Of a stretch of DNA of 49,240 nt, positions 8,246 through 17,181 are shown in pieces. How positions within the stretch are numbered: position 1 is the first letter of the stretch; each line of letters starts with the position of its first letter. The stretch is from assembly GCA_038209155.1 (NCBI GenBank), contig JBBQYA010000010.1, positions 1 to 49,240 on the forward strand, given 5' to 3'. The translations under genes were made by a program, and so were the position numbers. Under the pieces are notes generated by a model. The model did no database searches. It was not told the origin of the DNA and saw only the letters and a program-made list of their open reading frames with translations. The DNA is from JBBQYA01 sp038209155. GTDB taxonomy: Bacteria > Bacteroidota > Bacteroidia > Sphingobacteriales > Sphingobacteriaceae.

Positions 8246-8759
8246 TTGCTTTTGCTAATCTTTGCTCTTCATTTCCAGAAATAATTTCATAAACCGCCCC
8301 TAAATCGTCTAATTCTTTTTTGTACAAATCAAAAAAGTAAGCTCTTTTATCAGGATGCTCCCGCAAAGGATCATCAACCCAAGGCATATCGATATCCATT
8401 AATAATTGTATGGAATAGTCTCGTTTATAAATTTGTTCTTGAATCCATTCAGGGCAAGCACCGAATTTATAATTTGACCAAATTTTCGAAACAATAAGAT
8501 TAGTATCGCAAATCAAATAATTATTTGCTTTGAACAAATGCTCTTCTTCTAATTCTAGTTGCTGTCGAGAAATTCTAAAAATATCGAACATATTATATCG
8601 ATAGTTTTGGCTAGTTACATATTCTCTAGCATATTCTGGAACCCATGTAGTTTGATAATGAGTTGCCAATGCTTCTGCAAGGGTTGATTTTCCGGTGCAT
8701 TCCGGACCAATAATAGCTACGTTTTTAATTGATGTTGAGAGTTCCATGTTTTTTTCCAA
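8223..8759 (-). CDS. NadR-like P-loop kinase
   Basis: A 178-residue P-loop protein with Walker A GPECTGKST near residues 18-26, then 'EYAREYVTSQ', 'LICDTNLIVSKIWSNYKFG' and 'LREHPDKRAYFFDLY', the layout of the ribosylnicotinamide-kinase domain of NadR. It lacks the NMN adenylyltransferase domain of full NadR. By family it could phosphorylate nicotinamide riboside; placed beside a PnuC-like transporter and a TPP-controlled receptor, a thiamine-phosphorylating role is also possible. The start overlaps the end of pnuC by about 40 bp; Met5 (8747) is an equally good start. Confidence 0.82.
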   Translation of the reverse strand: MEKNMELSTSIKNVAIIGPECTGKSTLAEALATHYQTTWVPEYAREYVTSQNYRYNMFDIFRISRQQLELEEEHLFKANNYLICDTNLIVSKIWSNYKFGACPEWIQEQIYKRDYSIQLLMDIDMPWVDDPLREHPDKRAYFFDLYKKELDDLGAVYEIISGNEEQRLAKAIAAIEKL

Positions 8760-9301
8760 TCTATATATCCAGCTATCGCAATGATGATGAATAGAGCATA
8801 TAAAATCGCCGTAAGGTACAATTCTTTAAAAATAAAAAGTCCAACATAAATAAAATCTACAGAAATCCATATTAACCAGTTTTCTAACCGTCTTCTCGCC
8901 ATAAAAATTTGAGCACATAAACTCATGGCAACACAGAAACTATCTAACAAAGGCATGGATGCTTGTGTATATTTTTTTAAACCAAAACCTAAAATTAAAA
9001 AGCTGAAAAAAATAAAAATACTGCCCCAAAACCATTCCTGAGTGGCTATTCTTTTTATTGGACTTAAAACTTTTATATCATTTTTTTTCCAATAAAACCA
9101 ACCATAAATACTGCTAAAAAAATAAAAAACTTGCAAACCAGTATCAGCAAATAAAGAGGATTGATAAAATACGATGGTATATAATAGTGTATTGATTAAT
9201 GCCACAGGCCAGCACCAAATAATTTGTTTTGCCGTCAGATAAACGGCGAGTAATCCAGTAATTGCTGCAAAAATTTCTAATAAACTCCATGAAAGTAACA
9301 T
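8717..9301 (-). CDS. PnuC-family vitamin transporter
   Basis: A 194-residue membrane protein with six to seven hydrophobic segments and PnuC hallmarks: 'IFAAITGLLAVYLTAKQIIWCWPVA' near the N-terminus, 'DTGLQVFYFFSSIYGWFYW' (the GWxxW-type motif), and the late 'NWLIWISVDFIYVGLFIFKE' with the conserved W-x-x-x-D. PnuC proteins carry nicotinamide riboside by facilitated diffusion coupled to intracellular phosphorylation; the PnuT variant carries thiamine. The overlapping kinase gene fits metabolic trapping of the vitamin. The nearby TPP riboswitch favours thiamine, but the riboswitch lies downstream and does not control this gene. Confidence 0.88.
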   Translation of the reverse strand: MLLSWSLLEIFAAITGLLAVYLTAKQIIWCWPVALINTLLYTIVFYQSSLFADTGLQVFYFFSSIYGWFYWKKNDIKVLSPIKRIATQEWFWGSIFIFFSFLILGFGLKKYTQASMPLLDSFCVAMSLCAQIFMARRRLENWLIWISVDFIYVGLFIFKELYLTAILYALFIIIAIAGYIDWKKTWNSQHQLKT

Positions 9302-9356
9302 AGTCGGTAAAGAAGCTAAATTTATTGGATTGAGAGAAAACTAAAAGCAAAAATTA

Positions 9357-9364
9357 TACATTTG
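9357..9364 (+). promoter_or_regulatory. Candidate -7 element for carB
   Basis: TACATTTG matches TAnnTTTG and lies 21 bp before the carB ATG. A TTG at 9330-9332 is upstream, but the spacing of 24 bp is longer than usual, so the promoter is tentative. The whole divergent spacer to pnuC is only 84 bp. Confidence 0.35.
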
Positions 9365-9385
9365 CCCAATTTATACCAATAAGTA

Positions 9386-12205
9386 ATGCCAAAAAATCCA
9401 GCCTATCAATCCGTTCTTATCATTGGATCAGGTCCAATCATCATAGGTCAAGCTTGCGAATTCGATTATGCAGGTTCTCAGGCAGCACTTTCGCTTCGTG
9501 AGGAAGGAATTAGTGTGACGATTATTAATTCAAATCCTGCAACTATTATGACCGATAGTGTGATAGCAGATCATATTTATCTCCTTCCATTAACATGTGA
9601 ATCCATCGAACAAATTTTAATTGAGCAAAAAATTGATGCAGTTTTACCTACAATGGGAGGACAAACTGCTTTAAATCTTTGTATAGAAGCAGAAGAACGG
9701 GGTATTTGGAAAAAGTATGAGGTTGCAATTATTGGAGTGGCTATAGATGCGATCGAAAAAACGGAAAACAGAGAAAAGTTTCGCCAGTTGATGGTAGATA
9801 TAGGAATAGGGGTAGCACCTTCAAAAATTGCTAATTCATTTTTAGAAGGAAAAGAGATTGCACAAGATATTGGATACCCATTGGTTATTAGACCTTCTTA
9901 CACATTGGGTGGATACGGAGGGGGAATAGTTTATAAAAAAGAAGATTTTGATTTGGCGTTGAGCAGAGGTTTGCAAGCCTCACCCACTCACGAAGTTTTA
10001 GTTGAAAAAGCTGTAATTGGATGGAAAGAATATGAGCTAGAAATATTGAGAGATAATAAGAATAACGTGATTATTATTTGTACAATAGAAAATTTTGATC
10101 CAATGGGAATTCATACTGGAGATTCTATTACCGTAGCGCCAGCCATGACATTATCTGATCAATGCTATCAGGAAATGAGAAATCAAGCCATAAAAATGAT
10201 GAGAGCAATTGGAGATTTTGCCGGTGGGTGTAACGTTCAATTTTCTGTAAATCCAATAGATGAGGCTATTATTGCAATAGAAATAAACCCGAGAGTTTCC
10301 AGATCTTCTGCTTTAGCAAGCAAAGCTACAGGATATCCGATTGCAAAAATTGCTTCTAAATTAGCGATAGGATATAATTTGGATGAATTGGAAAATCAAA
10401 TCACCAAAACAACTTCTGCTTATTTTGAACCTTCTTTAGATTATGTGATTGTAAAAATTCCTCGTTGGAACTTTGATAAATTTCCAGGAGCAAACAAAGA
10501 ATTGGGATTGCAAATGAAATCGGTGGGAGAGGTAATGGCAATTGGTAGAAGTTTTATTGAAGCTCTACAAAAAGCATGTCAGTCATTAGAAGCTGGAAGA
10601 AGTGGATTGGGTGCAGATGGAAGACAATTGAAGAACTTAGAGGAAATTTTGCAAAGTTTAGAACATCCGAGTTGGGATCGTTTATTTCATATTAAAGATG
10701 CAATGAGTTTGGGAGTTCCTGTTCAATCAATTCAGAAAATTACCAAAATTGATAAATGGTTTTTACTGCAAATTCAGGAATTGGTAAGAGTAGAATCTGA
10801 ATTGAAACGCTACAATATCAACAATCTTCCGAAAGAATTATTAAAAGAATTAAAACAAAAAGGATATTCGGATTTCCAAATTTCCTTTGTTTTAGGCAAT
10901 TGTACAGAAGAAGATATTTATCAGAAAAGAAAGGAATTAGGGATTCATCGCGTTTACAAAATGGTAGATACCTGTGCTGCCGAGTTTGAGGCTAAAACCC
11001 CGTATTTCTACTCGACGTATGATAGCGAGATAAACGAAAGTATACGATCTGAAAAGAAAAAAATTATTGTTTTAGGCTCTGGGCCAAACAGAATTGGGCA
11101 AGGAATTGAGTTTGATTATTCCTGTGTGCATGGAATGATAGCCGCAAAAGAAGCGGGTTATGAAGCTATAATGATTAATTGTAATCCTGAAACGGTTTCT
11201 ACTGATTTCAATATGGCAGATAAATTATATTTCGAGCCAGTATTTTGGGAACATATTAGAGACATCATTGAACTCGAAAAACCGGAAGGAGTAATCGTTC
11301 AATTAGGCGGGCAAACAGCGTTAAAACTTGCAGAAAAACTTAATGAGCACAATATAAAGATCATTGGAACTAATTTTCAAGATATGGACATGGCAGAAGA
11401 TAGAGGAAGATTTTCTGATTTATTGAAAGAATTAGAAATTCCTTATCCCGCTTATGGGGTAGCAGAGAATGCAGAAGAAGCACTGGAAGTGGCTAACAAA
11501 GTTGGATATCCTGTTTTAGTTCGCCCTTCATATGTGTTGGGTGGGCAAGGAATGAGAATTGTAATTAATGATGAAGAAGTAGAAAATGCGGTGATCGGTT
11601 TATTAAAAAACCTACCAGGAAATCGGGTTCTGATTGATCATTTCTTAGACCGAGCAGAAGAAGCAGAATCAGATAGTATTTGTGATGGGGAAGAAGTACA
11701 TATTATTGGTTTAATGGAACATATAGAACCTGCTGGCATTCATTCTGGAGATTCTAGTGCTGTTTTACCCCCATTTGATTTACCAGAAGCAGTGAAAGAA
11801 AAAATGATCGAATACACCAAAAAAATTGCTTTTGCTTTAAATATTCGCGGATTATTGAACATTCAATTTGCGATAAAAAATGGTAAAGTATATGTGATAG
11901 AAGCAAACCCAAGAGCATCTCGAACAGTTCCATTCATAGCGAAAGCATATCAAGTTCCATATATAAATATTGCAACTAAAATTATGTTGGGAGTGAATAA
12001 ATTGAAAGACTTTACCATCGAAACTAAACTTACAGGATTTGCTATTAAAGAACCTGTTTTCTCTTATAATAAATTCCCAGAAGTGGAAAAGCAATTAGGA
12101 CCAGAAATGAAATCTACAGGAGAATCAATTCGATTTATAAAAGATACAAACGATCCTTATTTCCGACAACTATATAAAGAAAAAAGTATGTATTTAAGTA
12201 AGTAA
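9386..12205 (+). CDS. carB: Carbamoyl-phosphate synthase large subunit, short form
   Basis: A 939-residue protein with the duplicated ATP-grasp architecture: first half from 'VLIIGSGPIIIGQACEFDYA' with 'PSYTLGGYGGGI' and 'EINPRVSRSSALASKATGYP'; linker around residues 400-550; second half from 'IIVLGSGPNRIGQGIEFDYS' with 'RPSYVLGGQGMRIV' and 'VIEANPRASRTVPFIAKAY'. It makes carbamoyl phosphate for pyrimidine and arginine synthesis together with CarA, which is not in this window. The protein stops shortly after 'GPEMKSTGESIRF', about where the E. coli enzyme (1073 residues) begins its C-terminal MGS domain, so the domain that binds UMP, IMP and ornithine is absent. No frameshift is evident; a natural short form is likely. 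Confidence 0.96.
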   Translation: MPKNPAYQSVLIIGSGPIIIGQACEFDYAGSQAALSLREEGISVTIINSNPATIMTDSVIADHIYLLPLTCESIEQILIEQKIDAVLPTMGGQTALNLCIEAEERGIWKKYEVAIIGVAIDAIEKTENREKFRQLMVDIGIGVAPSKIANSFLEGKEIAQDIGYPLVIRPSYTLGGYGGGIVYKKEDFDLALSRGLQASPTHEVLVEKAVIGWKEYELEILRDNKNNVIIICTIENFDPMGIHTGDSITVAPAMTLSDQCYQEMRNQAIKMMRAIGDFAGGCNVQFSVNPIDEAIIAIEINPRVSRSSALASKATGYPIAKIASKLAIGYNLDELENQITKTTSAYFEPSLDYVIVKIPRWNFDKFPGANKELGLQMKSVGEVMAIGRSFIEALQKACQSLEAGRSGLGADGRQLKNLEEILQSLEHPSWDRLFHIKDAMSLGVPVQSIQKITKIDKWFLLQIQELVRVESELKRYNINNLPKELLKELKQKGYSDFQISFVLGNCTEEDIYQKRKELGIHRVYKMVDTCAAEFEAKTPYFYSTYDSEINESIRSEKKKIIVLGSGPNRIGQGIEFDYSCVHGMIAAKEAGYEAIMINCNPETVSTDFNMADKLYFEPVFWEHIRDIIELEKPEGVIVQLGGQTALKLAEKLNEHNIKIIGTNFQDMDMAEDRGRFSDLLKELEIPYPAYGVAENAEEALEVANKVGYPVLVRPSYVLGGQGMRIVINDEEVENAVIGLLKNLPGNRVLIDHFLDRAEEAESDSICDGEEVHIIGLMEHIEPAGIHSGDSSAVLPPFDLPEAVKEKMIEYTKKIAFALNIRGLLNIQFAIKNGKVYVIEANPRASRTVPFIAKAYQVPYINIATKIMLGVNKLKDFTIETKLTGFAIKEPVFSYNKFPEVEKQLGPEMKSTGESIRFIKDTNDPYFRQLYKEKSMYLSK

Positions 12206-12319
12206 TCACCTTTCGAGATTTTTAATTTTATCAATTTATAGTAAAATTTCATTTATATTTTTTGATAAAAAATAATTTCTGTCACGATTTTTGAGCAACA
12301 AAAAATAAAAACTCCTACT

Positions 12320-13699
12320 ATGAAAAGAATTTTTTATTCCATCTTAATTTTAAGTTTCATTTTCTCTTTTACACAAAAAAGTAATGGTCAAACTATTTTA
12401 CAAACCCGAGTAGTTGCACAAAATTTCGAGCACCCTTGGGAGATAATTTATGGACCAGACAATCAATTATGGATGACCGAACGAAATGGAAAAATCACCA
12501 GAGTTGATCCAATAACTGGAACCAAAACATTGCTTTTAACGATTACTTCTGTAGTTACAGGTGGCGAAAGAGGATTATTAGGTATGGCATTACACCCCAA
12601 TTTCAATATTAATCCAACCGTTTTTGTTGCATATACTTATCTGTTAAATAATAATACAAAATTAAGAGTTGCAAGATACGATTATGCCAATAATGCATTA
12701 TCGAATCCATTTACCATCATAGAAAATATTGGAGGAAACACCACACATGATGGTTGCAGATTGTTTATTGACTCTTCTTTTAAACTTTATATCACAACAG
12801 GCGATGCGCAAAACCTAAGTGCACCACAAAATTTAAATAATTTGAATGGTAAAGTTTTAAGGTTAAATCTTGACGGGTCTATTCCAGCAGATAACCCAAA
12901 TTCAAGTTCTGCTGTTTGGAGTTCAGGCCATAGAAATTCCCAAGGATTTGTGATTGCCAATGGAAAAATATATGCTTCAGAACATGGACCAGATCAAGAT
13001 GATGAAATAAATATAATTGAAAAAGGAGGAAATTATGGTTGGCCAAATGTTAAAGGTTTGTGTAATGAACCTTCCGAAACTACTTTTTGTGCTGATTCAA
13101 ACGTGATAGAACCTATCGCATTTTGGACTCCAACTATTGCCACGGCAGGATTAGATTACTATGATAATACTATGATTGGATGCTGTAGAATTCCTGGTTG
13201 GGGAAATTCGCTAGTATTAACTAATTTGAAAGATGAATCGATGAAAGTTTTGAAATTAAATTCTGCTGGAACTAGCGTTATAAGCCAATTTACCTATTTC
13301 AAAAATCAGTTTGGAAGATTAAGAGATGTTTGTTTTTCTCCAGACGGAAAAGGTTATGCGATAACGTCGAATGGATCAAGCTTTCAAGGCGGTATCGGAG
13401 ATCGGATTGTTGAATTTTTTGGATTGACCACAGGCTTAAATGAAAACAAAAATGATTTATTTTCCATCTATCCAAATCCAATAAAGAGTTCCGAAAAAAT
13501 TAATATAAACTTTACAAACAATGAAAAGTATGATATTACTTTATTGGATATAAATGGAAAAATAATTTTAAAAAATTCTATTCAATCAGACCCAAAAGAA
13601 CCTTATGTATTAGCAATTCCAGAAATTTCTAAGGGAGTTTATTTCTTTCAAGTAATAGGAAATAATTCTAGCCAAACGCGAAAAGTTTTTGTTGACTAA
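12320..13699 (+). CDS. Secreted PQQ-dependent aldose dehydrogenase with T9SS domain
   Basis: A 459-residue protein: signal peptide (to about residue 23, ending SNGQ), a glucose/sorbosone dehydrogenase beta-propeller (NFEHPWEIIYGPDNQLWMTE, GERGLLGMALHPNF, SSGHRNSQGFVI, SEHGPDQDDEIN), then a C-terminal type A T9SS sorting domain of about 80 residues (FSIYPNPIKSSE ... GKIIL ... KGVYFFQVI). The GHRN-QG and EHGP motifs carry the family's PQQ/catalytic site. It probably oxidises extracellular aldoses at the cell surface, with electron acceptors unknown. No terminator separates it from the helicase gene 53 bp downstream, but a functional link is unlikely. Confidence 0.92.
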   Translation: MKRIFYSILILSFIFSFTQKSNGQTILQTRVVAQNFEHPWEIIYGPDNQLWMTERNGKITRVDPITGTKTLLLTITSVVTGGERGLLGMALHPNFNINPTVFVAYTYLLNNNTKLRVARYDYANNALSNPFTIIENIGGNTTHDGCRLFIDSSFKLYITTGDAQNLSAPQNLNNLNGKVLRLNLDGSIPADNPNSSSAVWSSGHRNSQGFVIANGKIYASEHGPDQDDEINIIEKGGNYGWPNVKGLCNEPSETTFCADSNVIEPIAFWTPTIATAGLDYYDNTMIGCCRIPGWGNSLVLTNLKDESMKVLKLNSAGTSVISQFTYFKNQFGRLRDVCFSPDGKGYAITSNGSSFQGGIGDRIVEFFGLTTGLNENKNDLFSIYPNPIKSSEKININFTNNEKYDITLLDINGKIILKNSIQSDPKEPYVLAIPEISKGVYFFQVIGNNSSQTRKVFVD

Positions 13700-13752
13700 A
13701 ACAATAAGTTGTAAAATCCATCTTCTATTTTATTGACAGTTTTGAATAGAAA

Positions 13753-16206
13753 ATGGAAAAAGGTATTCAAATAATAAACGCTTGGTATAAGCATAAAAAA
13801 TGGAAGCCATTTGAATTCCAATTAGATGTTCGCAATGCGTATTTAGCTGGAAATAACGGTTTATTAAACGCTCCAACTGGTTCTGGTAAAACCTATGCTT
13901 TGTTTCTGCCTGTACTGTTAGAATACATGGCTGCCAATCCAGATTTTGGTAAACCACAAAAAAATGGTCTTCAATTAATTTGGATTACACCACTTCGCGC
14001 ACTTACTCAAGACATAAAAAAAGCAATGGAAACTGCTTGTGCAGAAATGGGAATTGCTTGGAAAATTGCGGTGAGATCTGGTGATACAAGTACCAAAGAG
14101 CGAAATGATCAAAAAAAACAGATGCCAGAAGTTTTATTGACTACTCCAGAAAGTATTCAGATCATGTTGGCTCAAAAAGATTACGCCTTACTTTTCGGTT
14201 CACTAAAGTGCATTGTAATAGACGAATGGCATGAACTTTTAGGAACCAAAAGAGCTGTTCAATTGGAATTAAGTCTTTCAAGAATTCGTGCAATTTTTCC
14301 AGAATTTAAAACTTGGGCTATTTCTGCTACCATCGGTAATTTAGAAGAAGCAGCAGAAGTTTTGCTTGGTTCAATTGTCAGCGAGGGAAATTATAAACTG
14401 ATAAAAGCCAACATTAAAAAGAAGACAATTATTCGTTCCATAATTCCCGAAGAAATAGAAAAATTTTCATGGGCTGGTCATTTGGGAATTAAATTATTAC
14501 CACAGGTAATGCCGATTATAGAGAAAAGTGGTACAACTTTACTGTTTACTAATACTCGGTCTCAAACAGAAATTTGGTATCAAGCTATTTTGGCAAACTA
14601 TCCAGAATATGCTGGAATTATGGCTATGCATCATGGTTCCATAGATGGTGAGTTGAGAACTTGGGTAGAAAATGCACTACACGAAGGAATTTTGAAAGTT
14701 GTAGTTTGTACTTCTTCTCTGGATTTAGGTGTAGATTTTCGTCCAGTTGACACCGTAATTCAAATAGGAAGTCCAAAAGGAATTTCCCGTTTTATGCAGC
14801 GAGCTGGCAGAAGTGGTCATCATCCAGGTGCTACAAGTGTAATTTATTTTGTCCCAACTCATACCTTAGAACTTACAGAAGGAGCTGCATTAAAACAAGC
14901 AATGACTGATGAAATTTACGAAAGTAGAGATCCTATTGTATTGGCAATGGATGTTTTAACTCAATATTTAGTGACTTTAGCCGTTTCAGATGGCTTTTAT
15001 CCTAAGCAGATTTTCGAAGAAATAAAAAAAACTCATGCTTACGCAGATCTAGAAAAAGCAGAATTTGAAAGTTTACTTTCATTTATCACCGTTGGTGGAG
15101 ACACACTTTCTCAATATGATGAATATTTGAAAGTAGACATAGAACCCAATGGACTTTATAAAGTGAATTCCAGAAAAATTGCCATGCGACACAGAATGTC
15201 AATTGGAACCATCGTAAGTGAATTAAGTATGAGTGTTCAATTTGTTTCAGGTGGAAGAATTGGAACTATCGAAGAAAGTTTTATAGCAAAATTAAAACCT
15301 GGAAATGTATTTTGGTTTGCAGGTAGAAGTTTGGAGTTTTTGAATGCAAAAGGAATGGTGGCATACGTGAGAAAATCAAGCAAGAAAACCGGAATCATAC
15401 CTAGTTGGGCTGGTGGCCGAATGCCATTATCTTCTCAATTATCAAAAGTGCTAAGAGACAAAATAAACGAAGTAGCCATCGGAATTTACAAAGACGAAGA
15501 ATTAATTGCCCTTAAACCTTTGATGGATTTACAAGAAAACCTATCTAAACTACCTTGCAGTGATGAATTATTGATAGAAATATTTATTTCAAAAGAAGGC
15601 ACTCATATTTTTGTTTATCCTTTTGAAGGTAGATTAGTTCACGAGGGAATGGCTTCTTTACTTTCTTACAGACTTACTCAGACTAAACCTATGTCGTTTT
15701 CCTTAGCCATGAATGATTATGGATTTGAAATATTGACTGATTCTGAGGTGCCAAAAGAATTTATCACAAAAGAACTTTTTTCGACAGAAAACTTATTGAA
15801 TGATATTTTGCATAGTTTAAATGCAAACGAATTGGCAAGAAGAAAATTCAGAGATATCGCCAATATTGCTGGTTTAGTATTTACCGGTTTTCCAGGTAAA
15901 AATATTTCTAATAAACATTTGCAAGCCTCAACATCTTTATTGTTCGATGTTTTTGAAGAATATGAACCCAACAATTTATTGGTGAAACAAGCTTATAATG
16001 AAGCATTAACAGTGCAGTTGGAGGAATTCAGAATGCGAGAAGCATTGCTCAGAATAGCAGGTCAGAAACTAATAATAAAAGAAATAAAAAGACCTACTCC
16101 TTTTGCATTTCCAATAATGGTTGATAGCCTGAACCGAGAAAAACTAAGTACAGAGAGTTTGGAAGAACGGATAAAGAAAATGCAAATCCGATACGAAAAA
16201 GCATAA
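13753..16206 (+). CDS. Lhr-type DExH helicase of the ligase-associated repair set
   Basis: An 817-residue superfamily 2 helicase. Motifs: Walker A APTGSGKT (residues 40-47), 'TTPESIQIML', motif II DEWH ('CIVIDEWHELLGTKRA'), motif III SAT ('AISATIGN'), 'VVCTSSLDLGVDF' and motif VI 'QRAGRSGHHPG', followed by an Lhr-like winged-helix/beta-barrel region (SFSLAMNDYGFEIL). It corresponds to the 'ligase-associated DNA damage response DEXH helicase' family, usually encoded with PdeM, an ATP-dependent DNA ligase and an exonuclease. Only PdeM follows here, 9 bp downstream. The role is presumably DNA repair; direction and substrate are unproven. Confidence 0.92.
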   Translation: MEKGIQIINAWYKHKKWKPFEFQLDVRNAYLAGNNGLLNAPTGSGKTYALFLPVLLEYMAANPDFGKPQKNGLQLIWITPLRALTQDIKKAMETACAEMGIAWKIAVRSGDTSTKERNDQKKQMPEVLLTTPESIQIMLAQKDYALLFGSLKCIVIDEWHELLGTKRAVQLELSLSRIRAIFPEFKTWAISATIGNLEEAAEVLLGSIVSEGNYKLIKANIKKKTIIRSIIPEEIEKFSWAGHLGIKLLPQVMPIIEKSGTTLLFTNTRSQTEIWYQAILANYPEYAGIMAMHHGSIDGELRTWVENALHEGILKVVVCTSSLDLGVDFRPVDTVIQIGSPKGISRFMQRAGRSGHHPGATSVIYFVPTHTLELTEGAALKQAMTDEIYESRDPIVLAMDVLTQYLVTLAVSDGFYPKQIFEEIKKTHAYADLEKAEFESLLSFITVGGDTLSQYDEYLKVDIEPNGLYKVNSRKIAMRHRMSIGTIVSELSMSVQFVSGGRIGTIEESFIAKLKPGNVFWFAGRSLEFLNAKGMVAYVRKSSKKTGIIPSWAGGRMPLSSQLSKVLRDKINEVAIGIYKDEELIALKPLMDLQENLSKLPCSDELLIEIFISKEGTHIFVYPFEGRLVHEGMASLLSYRLTQTKPMSFSLAMNDYGFEILTDSEVPKEFITKELFSTENLLNDILHSLNANELARRKFRDIANIAGLVFTGFPGKNISNKHLQASTSLLFDVFEEYEPNNLLVKQAYNEALTVQLEEFRMREALLRIAGQKLIIKEIKRPTPFAFPIMVDSLNREKLSTESLEERIKKMQIRYEKA

Positions 16207-16215
16207 ATTTGATGC

Positions 16216-16881
16216 ATGTTAAATAGTTCAGCCGAACACATTATTTTAGGTCAAACCTTACTTTTATTACCTCAAAAAGCAATTTATTGGAAAGAGCAAA
16301 AAACGTTGATTATTGCTGATTTGCATTTCGGAAAAGCAGCTCATTTCAGAAAAGCTGGAATCGCAATTCCAAATGGAAACATCAATTCAGATATCAATTT
16401 GCTCACAAAACTTGTAAAAAACCACCAACCAGAATGCTTGATTTTTTTGGGTGATCTTTTTCATAGCGATTTTAACAATGAATGGAATCTATTTGCCGAT
16501 TGGAGAATTGAGCATGAAAATCTAAAAATAATTTTGGTAAAAGGAAACCATGATATTATTCCAGATAAATTTTACACCTCAATCAACATTCAAATCATCC
16601 ATGAAGAATTAATCATTTCTCCTTTTGAATTTACTCATCATCCCTTGACGAAAGCTGAAGATATTTTAAATAATAAATATTACCGAATTTCTGGACACGT
16701 ACATCCAGGAGTTCGGCTTTCAGGAAAAGGAAGACAAACTACTAAATTGCCATGCTACTTTTTTGGTGAAAAACAGGCTATTTTGCCTGCATTCGGCAGT
16801 TTCACGGGGAATTTCATGATAAAGCCTAAAGAAACGGATCAAGTTTTTTGTATTGTAAAAGAGCAAATTATGGTGATGTGA
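16216..16881 (+). CDS. pdeM: PdeM-type metallophosphoesterase (ligase-associated)
   Basis: A 221-residue calcineurin-like phosphoesterase. Metal-binding motifs in order: 'IIADLHFGKAAHFRKAGIAI' (D-x-H), 'LIFLGDLFHSDFNNEW' (GD-x-x-x-x), 'ILVKGNHDIIP' (GNHD) and 'ISGHVHPGVRL' (GH-x-H). The 'FGKAAHFRKAGIAIP' stretch is characteristic of PdeM, the nuclease of the ligase-associated DNA damage response. It starts 9 bp after the helicase stop, so the two form an operon and probably act together on damaged DNA ends. Confidence 0.9.
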   Translation: MLNSSAEHIILGQTLLLLPQKAIYWKEQKTLIIADLHFGKAAHFRKAGIAIPNGNINSDINLLTKLVKNHQPECLIFLGDLFHSDFNNEWNLFADWRIEHENLKIILVKGNHDIIPDKFYTSINIQIIHEELIISPFEFTHHPLTKAEDILNNKYYRISGHVHPGVRLSGKGRQTTKLPCYFFGEKQAILPAFGSFTGNFMIKPKETDQVFCIVKEQIMVM

Positions 16882-17181
16882 TGGATAGTTGCCCTTAAAT
16901 TAGGATTCTGTATTTTCATATTATAGAATCATTCTAAATATATATCCAAAAGCATCTATTACCTTTAAATAAATACATTTGAAAGATTGAAATAGAAAGT
17001 AAAAAAGATAAAATGGATTTTTATTAATCGTACTAATCAAGATATTTTTTAAAGAAAAATGTGGTTTAAAAATTAAAAATTTCAAAAAATTAAAATAGAA
17101 AAAGTTAATTTATTAAATTAAATCAAATATTATTTTTATCCTGAACAGGAATTATATTACAAAAGCAAAAATTAAAAAACT
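16882..17181. other. AT-rich spacer before the sdh operon
   Basis: Three hundred bases of very AT-rich DNA between pdeM and sdhC. It should hold the sdhCAB promoter, but no convincing TTG-N19-21-TAnnTTTG pair was found. A weak inverted repeat (GATTCTG near 16902 with TAGAATC near 16924) could end the pdeM transcript, though it has no T run. No reading frame of interest was seen. Confidence 0.5.
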
